Source: Bacillota bacterium
Lineage (GTDB): Bacteria; Bacillota; Sulfobacillia; JAJZYS01; JAJYTV01
DNA: 59,281 nt
Direction of reading: 5' to 3'
Assembly (NCBI GenBank): GCA_021799275.1
Contig: JAJZAT010000021.1
Span: 1-59,281, forward strand
Below the pieces are notes generated by a model. It made no database searches and had not been told where the DNA came from. It worked only from the letters and a program-made list of their open reading frames with translations. Shown piece by piece: positions 25,486 to 34,779 of this stretch. Made by a program: the position numbers and the translations under genes. Every line of letters starts with the position of its first letter. Positions within the stretch are counted from its first letter, which is position 1.

Positions 25486-27669
25486 TCACTCCTTCTCGCC
25501 GCGCGGCCCGGGATAGCCCTCGGCCGAGTCGTCGTCGATCGCGATGCCGCCGTAGCGGGCAAACCAGGCGCCGATCCGCCGCAGACGGTCGATCGCGCGC
25601 CTTGGCCGCGTGATCGCATGGTGCTCGCTTTGGTAGATCACGAGTTCCGTCGGCACCCCGCGCTTGCGCAGGGTCAGGTAGAGCTGCTCCGCCTGGTCCA
25701 AGGGACAGCGCCAGTCCTCCTGGCCGGCGGTGATCAGCAGCGGCGTGCGGATGTTCGCGGCCGCCGAGGCCGGCGACATGCGGCGATAGCCCTCGAGGTT
25801 CTGCCACGGCACGCCGAGGTCGTCCTGCCACCAGAGATGGCAGTCGTCCGTCCCGAACGCGGACACGTACTCCCACTCGCCGTGCTCGCTGACCGCGGCG
25901 CGGAAGCGGTCGGTGTGCCCCACGGCCCAGTTCGTCATGATGCCGCCCTGCGAGAAGCCCATGACGTAGAGGCGCCCCGGGTCGGCGTCTCCCCGCTCGA
26001 TCATGCGGTCGACGCAGGCCATGACGTCCTGGTGCTCCCTCGGTCCCCAGGAGCCCTGGATCTCCTTGCAGAACGCCTCGCCGAACGAGATCGAGCCCCG
26101 GTAGTTGACCTTGAGCACGGCGTAGCCGTGCTGGGCGAAGTAGACGGAATCGAAGTCGAACTGCGGGCTGTCGTACCACATCGGCCCGCCGTGGATCTCG
26201 ACGATCAACGGTACCGGTGTCCCCGGCACGTGCCCTGGCGGCAGCAGAACGAGTGCGTCGACGGTGACGCCCCCATGACCCGCGACGGCAATACGCTCCA
26301 TCCTGGGCTGCGCGATGTCCCGCAGCGCCTCGGCCTGAAACGACGTCAGGCGGCGGATGGCGCCATGCTGGATCTCGTAGACCTCCCGGCCCGTGTCCGG
26401 GTAGGAGATCGTCGCCACGATGCGGCCGCCGCGTCCGTCCATCCCTTGCACACTGCCAAGATCGCGTTGCGGCGCCAGATACTCCACCTCGCCGGAGAGC
26501 GAGACGCGGGCGACCTTGGTCTGCGCCCGGTCCGCCACCAGGGCAAGGATCCTCTCATGGTCGAGCCAGCGTACATTGCCGAGCACCGGCCGGTCGAGAC
26601 CCTCCGTCACAACACGCAGAGGCGTCGCCTCGAGCGCGATCGGATAGACGTGGGCGTGCCGGACCGGATCCTCTGGCGAGGCGTCCATGACGACACCGCC
26701 GATCGAGGAAAACCCTTTGCCCACTTCGGCGTCCAGGCTTGCGATCGCCCTTGCCTGCTCCACGTCGACGACCATCAACCGCTGGACGAGGTACGCGTTC
26801 TCCGGCTCGAGCGGCGACACGAACGCGATCTTGTCGCCGTCAGGGGAGAACGCCGGCGGCTCCGAGACGCTGGCGGCGTCCACGTCCCCGCGCGTAAGGC
26901 GCGACACGACACCGGAGGAGCGGCGGATCAGGAAGATGTCCCGCCTGAGGTTCTGATCCTCATCCCCCGTGCAGTTGGCCAGGAAGGCGACGACGTCGCC
27001 ATCCGGAGAGCAGGCGGGCAGCCGGCAGCTGAAGGGCGCGTCGGTCAGCTGCTGCACCTCGCGCGTCGCGACATTCGCCGCGAAGATCTGCGTGCGCACC
27101 TCGTCGAGGTAGCCCTGACCGTCCATCTTGTGCTGGACGCGGCGCAGCACGATCGGGCCGTCGTCGTCCCGCACCGACTTGAGATACTCCTTCTCCTCCC
27201 CCTGCGGGCTCCTCGCGGCGTAGACGATCTCATCGTCCCGGGACCAGCAGAAGGACTCGACGCCTTCGTCCGCATAGGTGACCTGGCGCGGTTCGCCGCC
27301 CAGCCCCAGGTGGAGGACCCAGACCTGCGGCCTGTCCTTGGTGGGCGCCGCCTTGCGGTCCGTGGCCTCCGCCGACTTCGGCCGCATCGCCCGCACCTCC
27401 GGCTCGTCCGCTCGCGTCGAGAGGAAGGCGAGCATCGTTCCGTCGGCCGAGAACGCCGGGGCGCTGCCACCCTCCTTCACACGGGTCAGCCGATGCGCCG
27501 GACCGCCCTCGAGCGGGATAAGGTAGAGACTCTCCATCCGCTCGTTGTCCTTCTCGAGATACGACACGACCGTGACCGCCGCAAAGCGTCCGTCGGGGCT
27601 GAGCACCGGGGCCAGCAGCGTCCGCAGCTCGTAGATGTCATGCAGGGAGAGTCTGCGCGATGCTGGCAA
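25486..27669 (-). CDS. S9 family peptidase (acylaminoacyl-peptidase/prolyl oligopeptidase type)
   Basis: About 727 residues. The first 450 form TolB/beta-propeller blades (repeats of SPDG and FSADGTMLAFLS type). The C-terminal alpha/beta-hydrolase has the nucleophile elbow GFSQGGIM (Ser near 570), an Asp in TAGQEDWRCP and a His in SEHHAI. It degrades oligopeptides, with no signal peptide visible, so probably in the cytosol. The TTG start follows AAAGGAT at good spacing; the ATG three codons earlier sits too close to it. It interrupts the envelope cluster but has its own terminators on both sides. Confidence 0.92.
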   Translation of the reverse strand: MPASRRLSLHDIYELRTLLAPVLSPDGRFAAVTVVSYLEKDNERMESLYLIPLEGGPAHRLTRVKEGGSAPAFSADGTMLAFLSTRADEPEVRAMRPKSAEATDRKAAPTKDRPQVWVLHLGLGGEPRQVTYADEGVESFCWSRDDEIVYAARSPQGEEKEYLKSVRDDDGPIVLRRVQHKMDGQGYLDEVRTQIFAANVATREVQQLTDAPFSCRLPACSPDGDVVAFLANCTGDEDQNLRRDIFLIRRSSGVVSRLTRGDVDAASVSEPPAFSPDGDKIAFVSPLEPENAYLVQRLMVVDVEQARAIASLDAEVGKGFSSIGGVVMDASPEDPVRHAHVYPIALEATPLRVVTEGLDRPVLGNVRWLDHERILALVADRAQTKVARVSLSGEVEYLAPQRDLGSVQGMDGRGGRIVATISYPDTGREVYEIQHGAIRRLTSFQAEALRDIAQPRMERIAVAGHGGVTVDALVLLPPGHVPGTPVPLIVEIHGGPMWYDSPQFDFDSVYFAQHGYAVLKVNYRGSISFGEAFCKEIQGSWGPREHQDVMACVDRMIERGDADPGRLYVMGFSQGGIMTNWAVGHTDRFRAAVSEHGEWEYVSAFGTDDCHLWWQDDLGVPWQNLEGYRRMSPASAAANIRTPLLITAGQEDWRCPLDQAEQLYLTLRKRGVPTELVIYQSEHHAITRPRRAIDRLRRIGAWFARYGGIAIDDDSAEGYPGPRGEKE

Positions 27670-27782
27670 AGGTCCCATCCTTTCGCGGGTACCAAGCGAG
27701 CTATCATGGGGACTTCCCCTTCGTGCGTCCATGACCCTGCCGAAGCCGCCGCTTTCGCACCGGGGGCTGCGGGAAGGCACGG

Positions 27783-27809
27783 AAAAGCCCGCCGCGGACG
27801 CGGCGGGCT
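27783..27809 (-). terminator. Terminator after the O-antigen-ligase-like gene
   Basis: AGCCCGCCGC and GCGGCGGGCT form a perfect 10-bp stem around a 4-base loop, followed by TTTTCC on the minus strand. It closes the DUF4330/polymerase transcript. Confidence 0.8.
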
Positions 27810-27825
27810 GCGAGTACCCCGACGG

Positions 27826-29322
27826 TCAGGCGCTCGGTTTGGTGGTCACTGGCGCCTCGCGGTTCGCCTTGATGCGCCATGCGACCATGCCGAACATCAG
27901 CCAGAACACGATGATCACCTGATGCGTCTCAAGCAGCGACGCGAAGAACGACTGGATGTACAGCCCGACCGTGCCCGCACCGAGCGCGAGGCCCATGGCG
28001 CGCCAGAACGGGTCCGCATCTTCGCGGAAAAGGCGCAGGCCGGCACGGACCGCGGCGACCCCGAGCCAGATGAAGGCGATGTAGCCGACGATCCCAAGTT
28101 CCACAAGCGTCTGCACGTGCTGCGAATCGATGATCGGCTTGAAGCCGAGGCCGTAGAGCGCGTACACGGGCGACCCGTAGAGGTGTGCCACGCTGCCGCC
28201 GAAGCGGCCTGGTCCCCAGCCCAGGATCGGCTGCGCCGCGAAGGCCTGCAGTCCCCGGCTCCAGAACAGAAGCCGCCCGTAGGACGTGCTGGTGTTGACA
28301 TAGCTCGAGCTGAGCGCATAGGTGAAACGCTGGATGAGGTGAGGGTCCGCGATGGGCAGCAGGGCCGCGCCCAGCAGCAGAAGCAGCAGGAAGCGCCGGT
28401 CGGCCAGGACCGCGATGATCAGGGCCGCGACCGCGAAAGCGATCAGGGCCTCGCGCGACAGCGTGAAGACGAGCGCCGGCACGGAAACGACGACGCCGAT
28501 CAGCGAGAGGGTCCGCAAGCCACCTCGGACCTTGCCGAAGAGCAGCGAGAGGAAGATCGCGAGGCTCCACACGAGGAAGCCGCCGAAGGTGTTCGGGTTG
28601 CCCATGGTGCCGTAGGCGCGCGTGGTGGCGGCTTCCGCCGCCGACAGCCACTGCCGCGGCGTGGCGACGTGCAGGAACTTCTGCGCGTCGCCGAGGAGGG
28701 CGATCGCCACCGCGAGCACTAGGAACCAGATGAGCAGTTCGCGCCGCTGGCCGCCGCTGAACGGCAGGTAGACGAGCGCGAGGTAGAACGCGTAGTACTC
28801 GAGGTAGGCGCGCGTGCCGAAGAACGCGATGGTCAGCGGCACGGAGTTCCAAAGCGCCGACAGGATGGCCGCGCCGAACAGCAGGAGAGCCGGCAGGTCC
28901 GCCTGCGTCAGGCGCAGCGGCCAGCTGGCGCGGTTCATGCGAATGAACGTCGAGATGGCCAGGAGTACCACGGTCAGGTCGCCGAGGTACGTGACCGTAT
29001 GCGGCAGGTGCGTTTCGAGAAAGAGCTCGATCGGCACGAAGATGACAAGGAAGTAGAGGCCGAACCGCTCCAGTTGCGTCGACGGAGCGAGCGCCTGCTC
29101 CGTGCCGATGCGCCTGCGCAGCCACGTGCCGATGGCCGACGGCTCGGCATCGCCCCGTTCGACGAAGAGCGACGCGATGAAGCTGCGCCGGATCCATGCC
29201 GCCAGGTGTTCGAAGGCCGATCCCAGCCACGAGCCCTGCCAGATCTCCCAGAGCGCGAGGTTCGCGCCGCGCAGGAAGCGGTAGATGGCGCTCCCCTCGA
29301 TGGTCGCGATGTAGCGGTCCAC
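27826..29322 (-). CDS. O-antigen ligase/polymerase-like membrane protein (Wzy/WaaL superfamily)
   Basis: 498 residues with about twelve membrane helices after a 90-residue cytosolic head. The family's central signature is present: GTMGNPNTFGGFL, then LLFWSRGLQAFAAQPILGWG with a conserved Arg-Pro-Gly region in the large external loop. Such proteins polymerise or transfer undecaprenyl-linked glycans on the outer face of the membrane. In Gram-positive CsaB loci a Wzy-like protein of this kind usually handles the secondary cell-wall polymer. It is co-transcribed with the DUF4330 gene. Confidence 0.88.
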   Translation of the reverse strand: MDRYIATIEGSAIYRFLRGANLALWEIWQGSWLGSAFEHLAAWIRRSFIASLFVERGDAEPSAIGTWLRRRIGTEQALAPSTQLERFGLYFLVIFVPIELFLETHLPHTVTYLGDLTVVLLAISTFIRMNRASWPLRLTQADLPALLLFGAAILSALWNSVPLTIAFFGTRAYLEYYAFYLALVYLPFSGGQRRELLIWFLVLAVAIALLGDAQKFLHVATPRQWLSAAEAATTRAYGTMGNPNTFGGFLVWSLAIFLSLLFGKVRGGLRTLSLIGVVVSVPALVFTLSREALIAFAVAALIIAVLADRRFLLLLLLGAALLPIADPHLIQRFTYALSSSYVNTSTSYGRLLFWSRGLQAFAAQPILGWGPGRFGGSVAHLYGSPVYALYGLGFKPIIDSQHVQTLVELGIVGYIAFIWLGVAAVRAGLRLFREDADPFWRAMGLALGAGTVGLYIQSFFASLLETHQVIIVFWLMFGMVAWRIKANREAPVTTKPSA

Positions 29323-29325
29323 GGC

Positions 29326-29796
29326 TTAGGGAACCCGCACGCTGGTGATGTAGCCGCCGATCTGCGCGCCGCCTTCCTGCATCAGGAGGTCCTGCCCGAC
29401 CAGGAACGGGTTGCCGTTGATCGTGACCTTCTTGTCGCTGACGGCGGCCTTGGCCTTGATCGTCAGCACAAGCTGCTTCTCGAGGGGATCCGTCGCGACC
29501 ACGAGCTTGCCCTGGCCGTTCGGGACCGACGTGCGAAAGGGCTGGATCGTCACCGTTTCGAGCGTGCCGAACGCGATGAACGTGCCGGCGGCCGACACCT
29601 GCACGGTTCCATGCCGCACCAGCTCGTTTGCGAACGTCCCCGAGTTGACGGTGGGTCCGGAGGTTACGGTGAACACGACCGTCTGCTGCGGTGTGAGCGT
29701 GCCAGTGTGATGCAACGCCTTGTAGCCCAGCAGCGCGAGCCCGGCCACAATGACGACCGCCACCAGGATGTCGAACCCATTGAACTTGCGACGCAC
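29326..29796 (-). CDS. DUF4330-like membrane-anchored protein
   Basis: About 156 residues. One N-terminal membrane helix follows FNGFDILVAVVIVAGLALLG, a DUF4330-type start; the rest is a beta-rich exported domain. I chose the second GTG because GGAGGT lies six bases before it. DUF4330 proteins have no known function but recur next to CsaB and polymer genes, suggesting a part in cell-surface glycan assembly. It diverges from csaB and is followed by the polymerase gene three bases later. Confidence 0.7.
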   Translation of the reverse strand: MRRKFNGFDILVAVVIVAGLALLGYKALHHTGTLTPQQTVVFTVTSGPTVNSGTFANELVRHGTVQVSAAGTFIAFGTLETVTIQPFRTSVPNGQGKLVVATDPLEKQLVLTIKAKAAVSDKKVTINGNPFLVGQDLLMQEGGAQIGGYITSVRVP

Positions 29797-29811
29797 GGGC
29801 ACACCTCCGTC

Positions 29812-29841
29812 TTGGCGGTGCAGACAAGCGCAAAGTATTAT
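29812..29841 (+). promoter_or_regulatory. Promoter for csaB, nearly leaderless
   Basis: TTGGCG and TATTAT are 18 bases apart. The expected start point lies only about six bases before the csaB ATG, and no Shine-Dalgarno sequence is visible, so the csaB mRNA may be leaderless or almost so. Confidence 0.5.
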
Positions 29842-29853
29842 ACCATAGCCCTC

Positions 29854-30984
29854 ATGAGCGACCGCGCGCTGCGCCTTCTCGCCTCAGGCTTCTACGGCGG
29901 CTACAACATGGGTGACGAGGCCGTGCTCTCAGGCCTGCTGGCCCTGCTGGGCTCGGCCGATCCTCCTGTCGACCTGACGGTTCTTTCCGGCAACCCCGAT
30001 TATACGCATGCCATCTACGCCATCCGCGCCCTGGACCGCTCGATCTTCCGCGATGCCGTGCCACGCGCCATCGCGTTGCGCCAGAGCGACGCCCTGATCC
30101 TCGGCGGCGGCGGGCTCCTGCAGGACATCTCCGGCCGGCGCGGCATCCGCGGCACCCTCGGCCGCACGCTCTCCCTTGCGCGCTGGGCCAATCGCTACGG
30201 CGTGCCGCTCGTGTTCTGGGCGGTTGGCGTCGGCCCGCTGCACTACACCTCGGTGCCACAGGTGGCCGAGGTGCTGAGCCATTCGGCGGCTTTGACCGTG
30301 CGCGACAAGGCCTCCCAGGCTCTTCTGCGCCTGGCCGGTCTCGATGCGGAGATCCTGCCCGACCTCGCGTGGGCACTCGACCTGCCATACCGCACCGGCG
30401 GGCAGCAGCTCGGCATCTCGCTGCGCCGCTGGCCGGGCCTGGACCTTCAGGCCGTGGCGCGCGGCCTGCGCGCGGTGCACGGCTGGTTCCCGGGCCCGAT
30501 CGTCTTTCTGCCGTTCGAGCGTCAGGATCTCGAAGTGGGACAGGCCCTGCAGGACCTCCTGGGTCACGATCAGGTCGACGTTCCCTCGACGCTGCCGCAG
30601 CTGCCCGAGATTCTCGAGCGATACGCCCTTTGCGGCGCGGTGATCGCCATGCGGCTGCACGCGGGGCTGCTGGCCACCGCCCAGGGCATTCCGAGCGTCG
30701 GCCTCGCCTACGACACCAAGGTCTCGGAACTGCACGACGCCCTTGGTGCGAACGGCCTCTGGCTGCCCGTCACACGCGCGGGCGAGGCGCCGGCCGCCCT
30801 GCTCGCGGCGCTCGGAGCGCACAGCGGCTGGGGTGACCACCTGCGCCAGTACGCGGCGGAACAGCACCGGCAGGCCTTTGCCGGAGCCGAGCGCATCATC
30901 GCCCTCCTGCAGCGCGGGCCGCGCCGTACCCAGCCGGCCGCCGCCGCGGAGGATTGCCCGTTGGACGTGAAGCCTGATGCCTAG
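29854..30984 (+). CDS. csaB: Polysaccharide pyruvyl transferase CsaB
   Basis: 376 residues. Typical CsaB stretches are ASGFYGGYNMGDEAVL at the start, ILGGGGLLQDISGR near 85, WAVGVGPLH, LTVRDKAS and RLHAGLLATAQGIP. CsaB adds a ketal pyruvate to ManNAc of the secondary cell-wall polymer, creating the ligand for S-layer homology (SLH) domains. The uronate/ManNAc genes, flippase and glycosyltransferases around it fit this role. It heads a four-gene run (csaB, flippase, two GT4 genes) whose frames overlap or nearly so. Confidence 0.93.
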   Translation: MSDRALRLLASGFYGGYNMGDEAVLSGLLALLGSADPPVDLTVLSGNPDYTHAIYAIRALDRSIFRDAVPRAIALRQSDALILGGGGLLQDISGRRGIRGTLGRTLSLARWANRYGVPLVFWAVGVGPLHYTSVPQVAEVLSHSAALTVRDKASQALLRLAGLDAEILPDLAWALDLPYRTGGQQLGISLRRWPGLDLQAVARGLRAVHGWFPGPIVFLPFERQDLEVGQALQDLLGHDQVDVPSTLPQLPEILERYALCGAVIAMRLHAGLLATAQGIPSVGLAYDTKVSELHDALGANGLWLPVTRAGEAPAALLAALGAHSGWGDHLRQYAAEQHRQAFAGAERIIALLQRGPRRTQPAAAAEDCPLDVKPDA

Positions 30985-32524
30985 GAGCGGACGGCAGCAG
31001 GGTCGGGCCTCGGCCACGCTCACCGTCATGACCTGGACCTTCCTCGGCAAGCTCGCCGGCCTCGTCCGCAACTCGCTGCTCGGCGCCTTTTTTGGCGCCG
31101 GGGTCTTGCAGGACGCGATCCAGGCGGCCTTGGCCGTACCGCTCGCCATCAACTCGGTAGTCAACGTCGGGCTTTCGACGGTGACGGTGCCGTTCTTCCA
31201 CGAGGACCCGCAAGACGCGCCGGGGCTCAACACGGCCCTCACGCGTTTCGTCGTGTGGGCGCATGTGCCGCTGGTGCTTGCCTTGGGCATCTTCGCCCCG
31301 GACTACCTACCCTACATGTTCCGCAGCCTGACGCCGCACGGGGCACACCTCGCGTCGCAGCTCGTCTGGCTGTTCGCGATCATGCTCATCCCCTTGGACC
31401 TGACGGCGCTCTGGACAGCCCGACTCAACGCCGTCCGGCGCTTCACGCCGCTCTCGGCGGCGAACCTCGTTCGCTCCCTGTCGAACGTCATCGTGCTGGT
31501 GCTGCTGCGCCGGCTCGGCATCATCAGCACCGGCGCCGCGTACATGGCAGGCGCGGTCCTCTCGCTGCTCTACATGTTCCCGTCGACACGTCCCTTCCCG
31601 CCTCCCACGAAGGAAACGTGGCGGCGCGCCTGGCACGCCATCCGCCTCCTTCCCACACAGATGACCTCATCGGTCGTCGGGCAGATCAACTTCCTCGTCG
31701 ACAAGGCGTTCGCAGCCTCCCTCGCGACGGGCGGGCTCGCGACCCTGACCTTCGCGGGGCAGTTCCTGGAGCTCCCGGTGAGCCTCTTCGGCTCATCGCT
31801 CGCGACCGTCCTCTTCCCGGACTTTGCCCAGCACGCGCAGGACAAGGACGCGAAAGGCCTGATCCGGGCGGTCGACCGGGCACTTTATCTCACATGGGTT
31901 GCCACGCTGCCGATCGCACTTCTCCTGATCGGCTTCGCCGTGCCGCTGACCTCCGTCGTTTACGGCTACGGCCGTTTCCGCCACGCCGCCATCATCGCGA
32001 CCGCCGCGATCGTGGCCGCCTACGCGATTTCGCTCGTGTTCCGCACGATGCAGCTCTTCGTGGCGCGCGCCTTCTTCTCGTACAAGAACACGCGCACGCT
32101 CGCCTACGTCAGCGCGGCGTTCATCGTGCTCAACGCCGTGCTCGACTACGTCCTCATGCACCTGATCGGCGCGCCGGGCATCGCTCTCGGCACCACGATC
32201 GACGGTGCCCTCTACTTCCTGATCTCCCTCTACCTGCTCGAGCACATGCTTGTCGGCCGGCACACGATCGCTGTGCGTCCATATCTTTGGACGCTCCTTG
32301 CCGCCGTGCCGATCGCGCCGCTCGGCCTGCTCCTCTCCCAGCTCGGGTTCGTGCACGGTCGCCTGATGGACTTCGTACTGGTCATCGTGGGCGGCGCCGC
32401 CCTGCTTGGGCTGTTTCTCGTCCTTCTGCGCCTGCTGGGCGGCCCCCGGGGCAGGGACGCGCTCAACCTGCTCGCACGCGTGCTGCGGGCTCCCAATCGA
32501 CGCATTGCCGCTCTGAGGAGATGA
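30977..32524 (+). CDS. MurJ/MviN-like lipid flippase
   Basis: 515 residues with about fourteen membrane helices of the MOP superfamily; the beginning TLTVMTWTFLGKLAGLVRNS and later NFLVDKAFAASLATGGLATL match MurJ-type proteins, including the charged residues of the central cavity. It overlaps csaB by eight bases. MurJ flips lipid II; in this setting it may instead flip the undecaprenyl-linked wall polymer. Since it is not near the mur cluster, I cannot say which of the two it serves. Confidence 0.88.
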   Translation: MPRSGRQQGRASATLTVMTWTFLGKLAGLVRNSLLGAFFGAGVLQDAIQAALAVPLAINSVVNVGLSTVTVPFFHEDPQDAPGLNTALTRFVVWAHVPLVLALGIFAPDYLPYMFRSLTPHGAHLASQLVWLFAIMLIPLDLTALWTARLNAVRRFTPLSAANLVRSLSNVIVLVLLRRLGIISTGAAYMAGAVLSLLYMFPSTRPFPPPTKETWRRAWHAIRLLPTQMTSSVVGQINFLVDKAFAASLATGGLATLTFAGQFLELPVSLFGSSLATVLFPDFAQHAQDKDAKGLIRAVDRALYLTWVATLPIALLLIGFAVPLTSVVYGYGRFRHAAIIATAAIVAAYAISLVFRTMQLFVARAFFSYKNTRTLAYVSAAFIVLNAVLDYVLMHLIGAPGIALGTTIDGALYFLISLYLLEHMLVGRHTIAVRPYLWTLLAAVPIAPLGLLLSQLGFVHGRLMDFVLVIVGGAALLGLFLVLLRLLGGPRGRDALNLLARVLRAPNRRIAALRR

Positions 32525-32528
32525 CGTA

Positions 32529-33557
32529 GTGCGCATCGTGGAGGTGTACGGCGGGGGCGACGGAGGTGGCGCGGCCCGTTACATGCGGGACGTGCTGCCT
32601 GGGCTCGCCGCTGCGGACGAGGTCCTCTTCCTGTCGCTCGGGCGCGATCAGATCGCGCCCGATGGCACCGAGGTGCACCGCGTGCGCCAGAGGCGGGCCT
32701 TCGCCGCCATGCGGCGGCTCCGCCCGGATGTCCTGCATAGCCATGGCCTGCGGGCAAATCTTCTCGGCCGGATCTACGGCCGCATGCAGGGGGTGCCCGT
32801 CGTCACGACCGTGCACAGCTTTCTCGCGCAGGACTACCGCAGTGCGGAAGCCGCGCAGACAGCTCTTCTGCTGGATGGTGCCACCCTGCCCCTGAGTCGC
32901 TTCCTGATCGCCGTGTCGTCGGCCATCGCCCAGGACCTCCTTGAGCGCGGAGCACTCCCCGGCAGCGTGACGGTGGTTCCGAACGGCATCGAAAGGCCGC
33001 CCGCGGCGGATCTCGAGACGCTGCCCCGCATCGTTCCGGGCCGTCCCCTGCTTTGCATCGCGGCGCGCCTGCACCCGGCCAAGGGGATCGACGTGGCGCT
33101 GAGAGCGATGCCGCTGCTGCCGCAGGCGCATCTCGCCCTCATGGGCGAAGGACCCGAGCGCGATGCGCTCGAAAAGCTCGCCCGGGAGCTCGATTGCGCC
33201 GAGCGCGTGCACTTCCTCGGCTACCGTACGGACCTCGGGTCGATCGTCGCCGGTGCGGACCTCATGCTCATTCCTTCGCGCGCGGAGGGGTTCGGCCTCG
33301 CGGCCGTCGAAGCCATGGCGCAGGGTGTTCCTGTCGTGGCGAGCCGGGTGGGGGCGTTGCCGGAGGTGGTCGCAGACGGCGGCATCCTGTTCCGCAGCGA
33401 GGACCCGGCCGACCTGGCGCGGTCGGTTCACGAGGCCCTAGCCCGGCGTCCGGGCCTCTCGATCGCCGCGCGCCTGCGGGCGGAACGCTACACGCTGGAC
33501 GAGACCGTGCGCAGGACGCGCCTGGTGCTCCATCGCGCGATGGGAGACAAGAGATGA
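32529..33557 (+). CDS. GT4 family glycosyltransferase (first of pair)
   Basis: 342 residues from a GTG with GAGGAG upstream. GT-B fold: N-terminal VEVYGGGDGGGAARYMRD, C-terminal nucleotide-sugar site with IAARLHPAKGID and the EX7E motif in SRAEGFGLAAVEAMAQGVPV. It adds a sugar to a lipid-linked intermediate at the membrane's inner side; donor and acceptor are unknown. The position between flippase and a second GT4 gene puts it in polymer assembly. Confidence 0.88.
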   Translation: MRIVEVYGGGDGGGAARYMRDVLPGLAAADEVLFLSLGRDQIAPDGTEVHRVRQRRAFAAMRRLRPDVLHSHGLRANLLGRIYGRMQGVPVVTTVHSFLAQDYRSAEAAQTALLLDGATLPLSRFLIAVSSAIAQDLLERGALPGSVTVVPNGIERPPAADLETLPRIVPGRPLLCIAARLHPAKGIDVALRAMPLLPQAHLALMGEGPERDALEKLARELDCAERVHFLGYRTDLGSIVAGADLMLIPSRAEGFGLAAVEAMAQGVPVVASRVGALPEVVADGGILFRSEDPADLARSVHEALARRPGLSIAARLRAERYTLDETVRRTRLVLHRAMGDKR

Positions 33558-34693
33558 GAATCGTGTTCGCCACCGTGTTCGACTACCCGCATGCCGGCGG
33601 GCTCTCCACGCACGTAGCCACGCTTTCGCGGGCGCTCGAGTCGCTGGGCCACGACGTCGAGGTGGTCACGCCGAGGAGCCACGCTGCATTGCGCCTCGAC
33701 CTCGTCGGCCGCGCGCCTTCGCGCCTCCTGCAGCTGCTCGGCCAGGACCAGGGCATCGTCTGGTCGCACAGGGTGCGCCTCGACCTCTTGCGGGGGGCTC
33801 TCGACAAGGAACCGGCGGAGAGCCGCATCGTCGCGGAGGACGTGCTGTCCGCCATTGCCGCGCGCAGTCTCGGCCGGCCGTGCCTTTTGACGGTGCACGG
33901 CTACTTCACCCGCGAGGCCCTGAGCCGCCGCGGCCTGCGGCCAGGCAGCTATGGCGAGCGAACCTTCGCCCAGTGGGAGGACCAGGGCTACCGGGCGGCC
34001 GATCGCATCGTCGCGGTGGACAGCCGGATCGCCCAGCACATCCTCGCCACATCCGGCCGCGACGACGTCCGGGTGCAGCCGAACTTCATCGATATGGCCT
34101 GGGCCGACGCCCTGCCGAGCCGCGAGGACGCCCGCCGGGAGCTTGGGCTTGGCGACTGGCCGATCATTCTCTGCCCGCGGCGTCTGACACCGAAGAATGG
34201 CGTCCATGTCGCGGTTGCGGCGCTCAGGGAGTGGCCCGAGGCACACCTCCTGATCGTAGGCGACGGTGTCGACCGCCTGCGGCTCGAGGCTCAGGTGCGG
34301 GAGGAGGGCCTGCAGGAGCGGGTGATCTTCACAGGCGCCCAGCCACACGAGGCCATGGCCGCCTACTACGCCGCGGCGGACTGCATCGCCGTGCCGTCGG
34401 TGCCGGTGGCGGGCGTCGAGGAAGCAACGTCGATCTCGGTGATTGAGGGCATGGCATCCGCGAGGCCGGTGGTCGCGAGCGGCATCGGCGGCCTCAAGGA
34501 GCTGATCGAGGACGGACGCAACGGCCTTCTCGTGCCGCCTAACGACCCGAAGGCCCTGGCGGCCGCGCTCCGGGCGTCGCTCGAACGGTCGCAGGAGCTC
34601 GGACAGGCGGCGCAGGACGACGTGCGCCAGAACTTCTCGGCCAGGGTGGCGGCGGAGGCCTTCGTCACCGACCTCTCCCATCTGCCCGACTGA
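33554..34693 (+). CDS. GT4 family glycosyltransferase (second of pair)
   Basis: 379 residues. The ATG overlaps the previous TGA (ATGA), so translation is coupled. GT-B features: YPHAGGLSTHVATLSRALES near the start, LCPRRLTPKNGVHVAVAAL, and an EX7E-type motif in EEATSISVIEGMASARPVV. It ends the csaB run and is followed by a bidirectional terminator. Probable role: a further glycosyl transfer in the same surface polymer. Confidence 0.88.
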   Translation: MRIVFATVFDYPHAGGLSTHVATLSRALESLGHDVEVVTPRSHAALRLDLVGRAPSRLLQLLGQDQGIVWSHRVRLDLLRGALDKEPAESRIVAEDVLSAIAARSLGRPCLLTVHGYFTREALSRRGLRPGSYGERTFAQWEDQGYRAADRIVAVDSRIAQHILATSGRDDVRVQPNFIDMAWADALPSREDARRELGLGDWPIILCPRRLTPKNGVHVAVAALREWPEAHLLIVGDGVDRLRLEAQVREEGLQERVIFTGAQPHEAMAAYYAAADCIAVPSVPVAGVEEATSISVIEGMASARPVVASGIGGLKELIEDGRNGLLVPPNDPKALAAALRASLERSQELGQAAQDDVRQNFSARVAAEAFVTDLSHLPD

Positions 34694-34736
34694 CCTCCTC
34701 CACAGCCCACGCGGCAGAGACGGTGACGGGAAACTG

Positions 34737-34775
34737 CGAAGGGCGCGGCGCCGGATCGGCGTCGCGCCCCTTCTC
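34737..34775. terminator. Bidirectional terminator between the GT4 gene and dnaK
   Basis: GGGCGCG and CGCGCCC bracket an inner GCCG/CGGC stem; pyrimidine-rich CCTTCTCTTCTTC follows on the plus strand. The genes on either side converge here, so one hairpin can serve both. Confidence 0.6.
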
Positions 34776-34779
34776 TTCT

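Noticed and set aside
25186-28722. Plus-strand open frame of about 1,180 codons
   Set aside because: Antisense to the S9 peptidase and polymerase genes; its sequence is low-complexity Arg/His/Asp/Leu as expected from a shadow frame.
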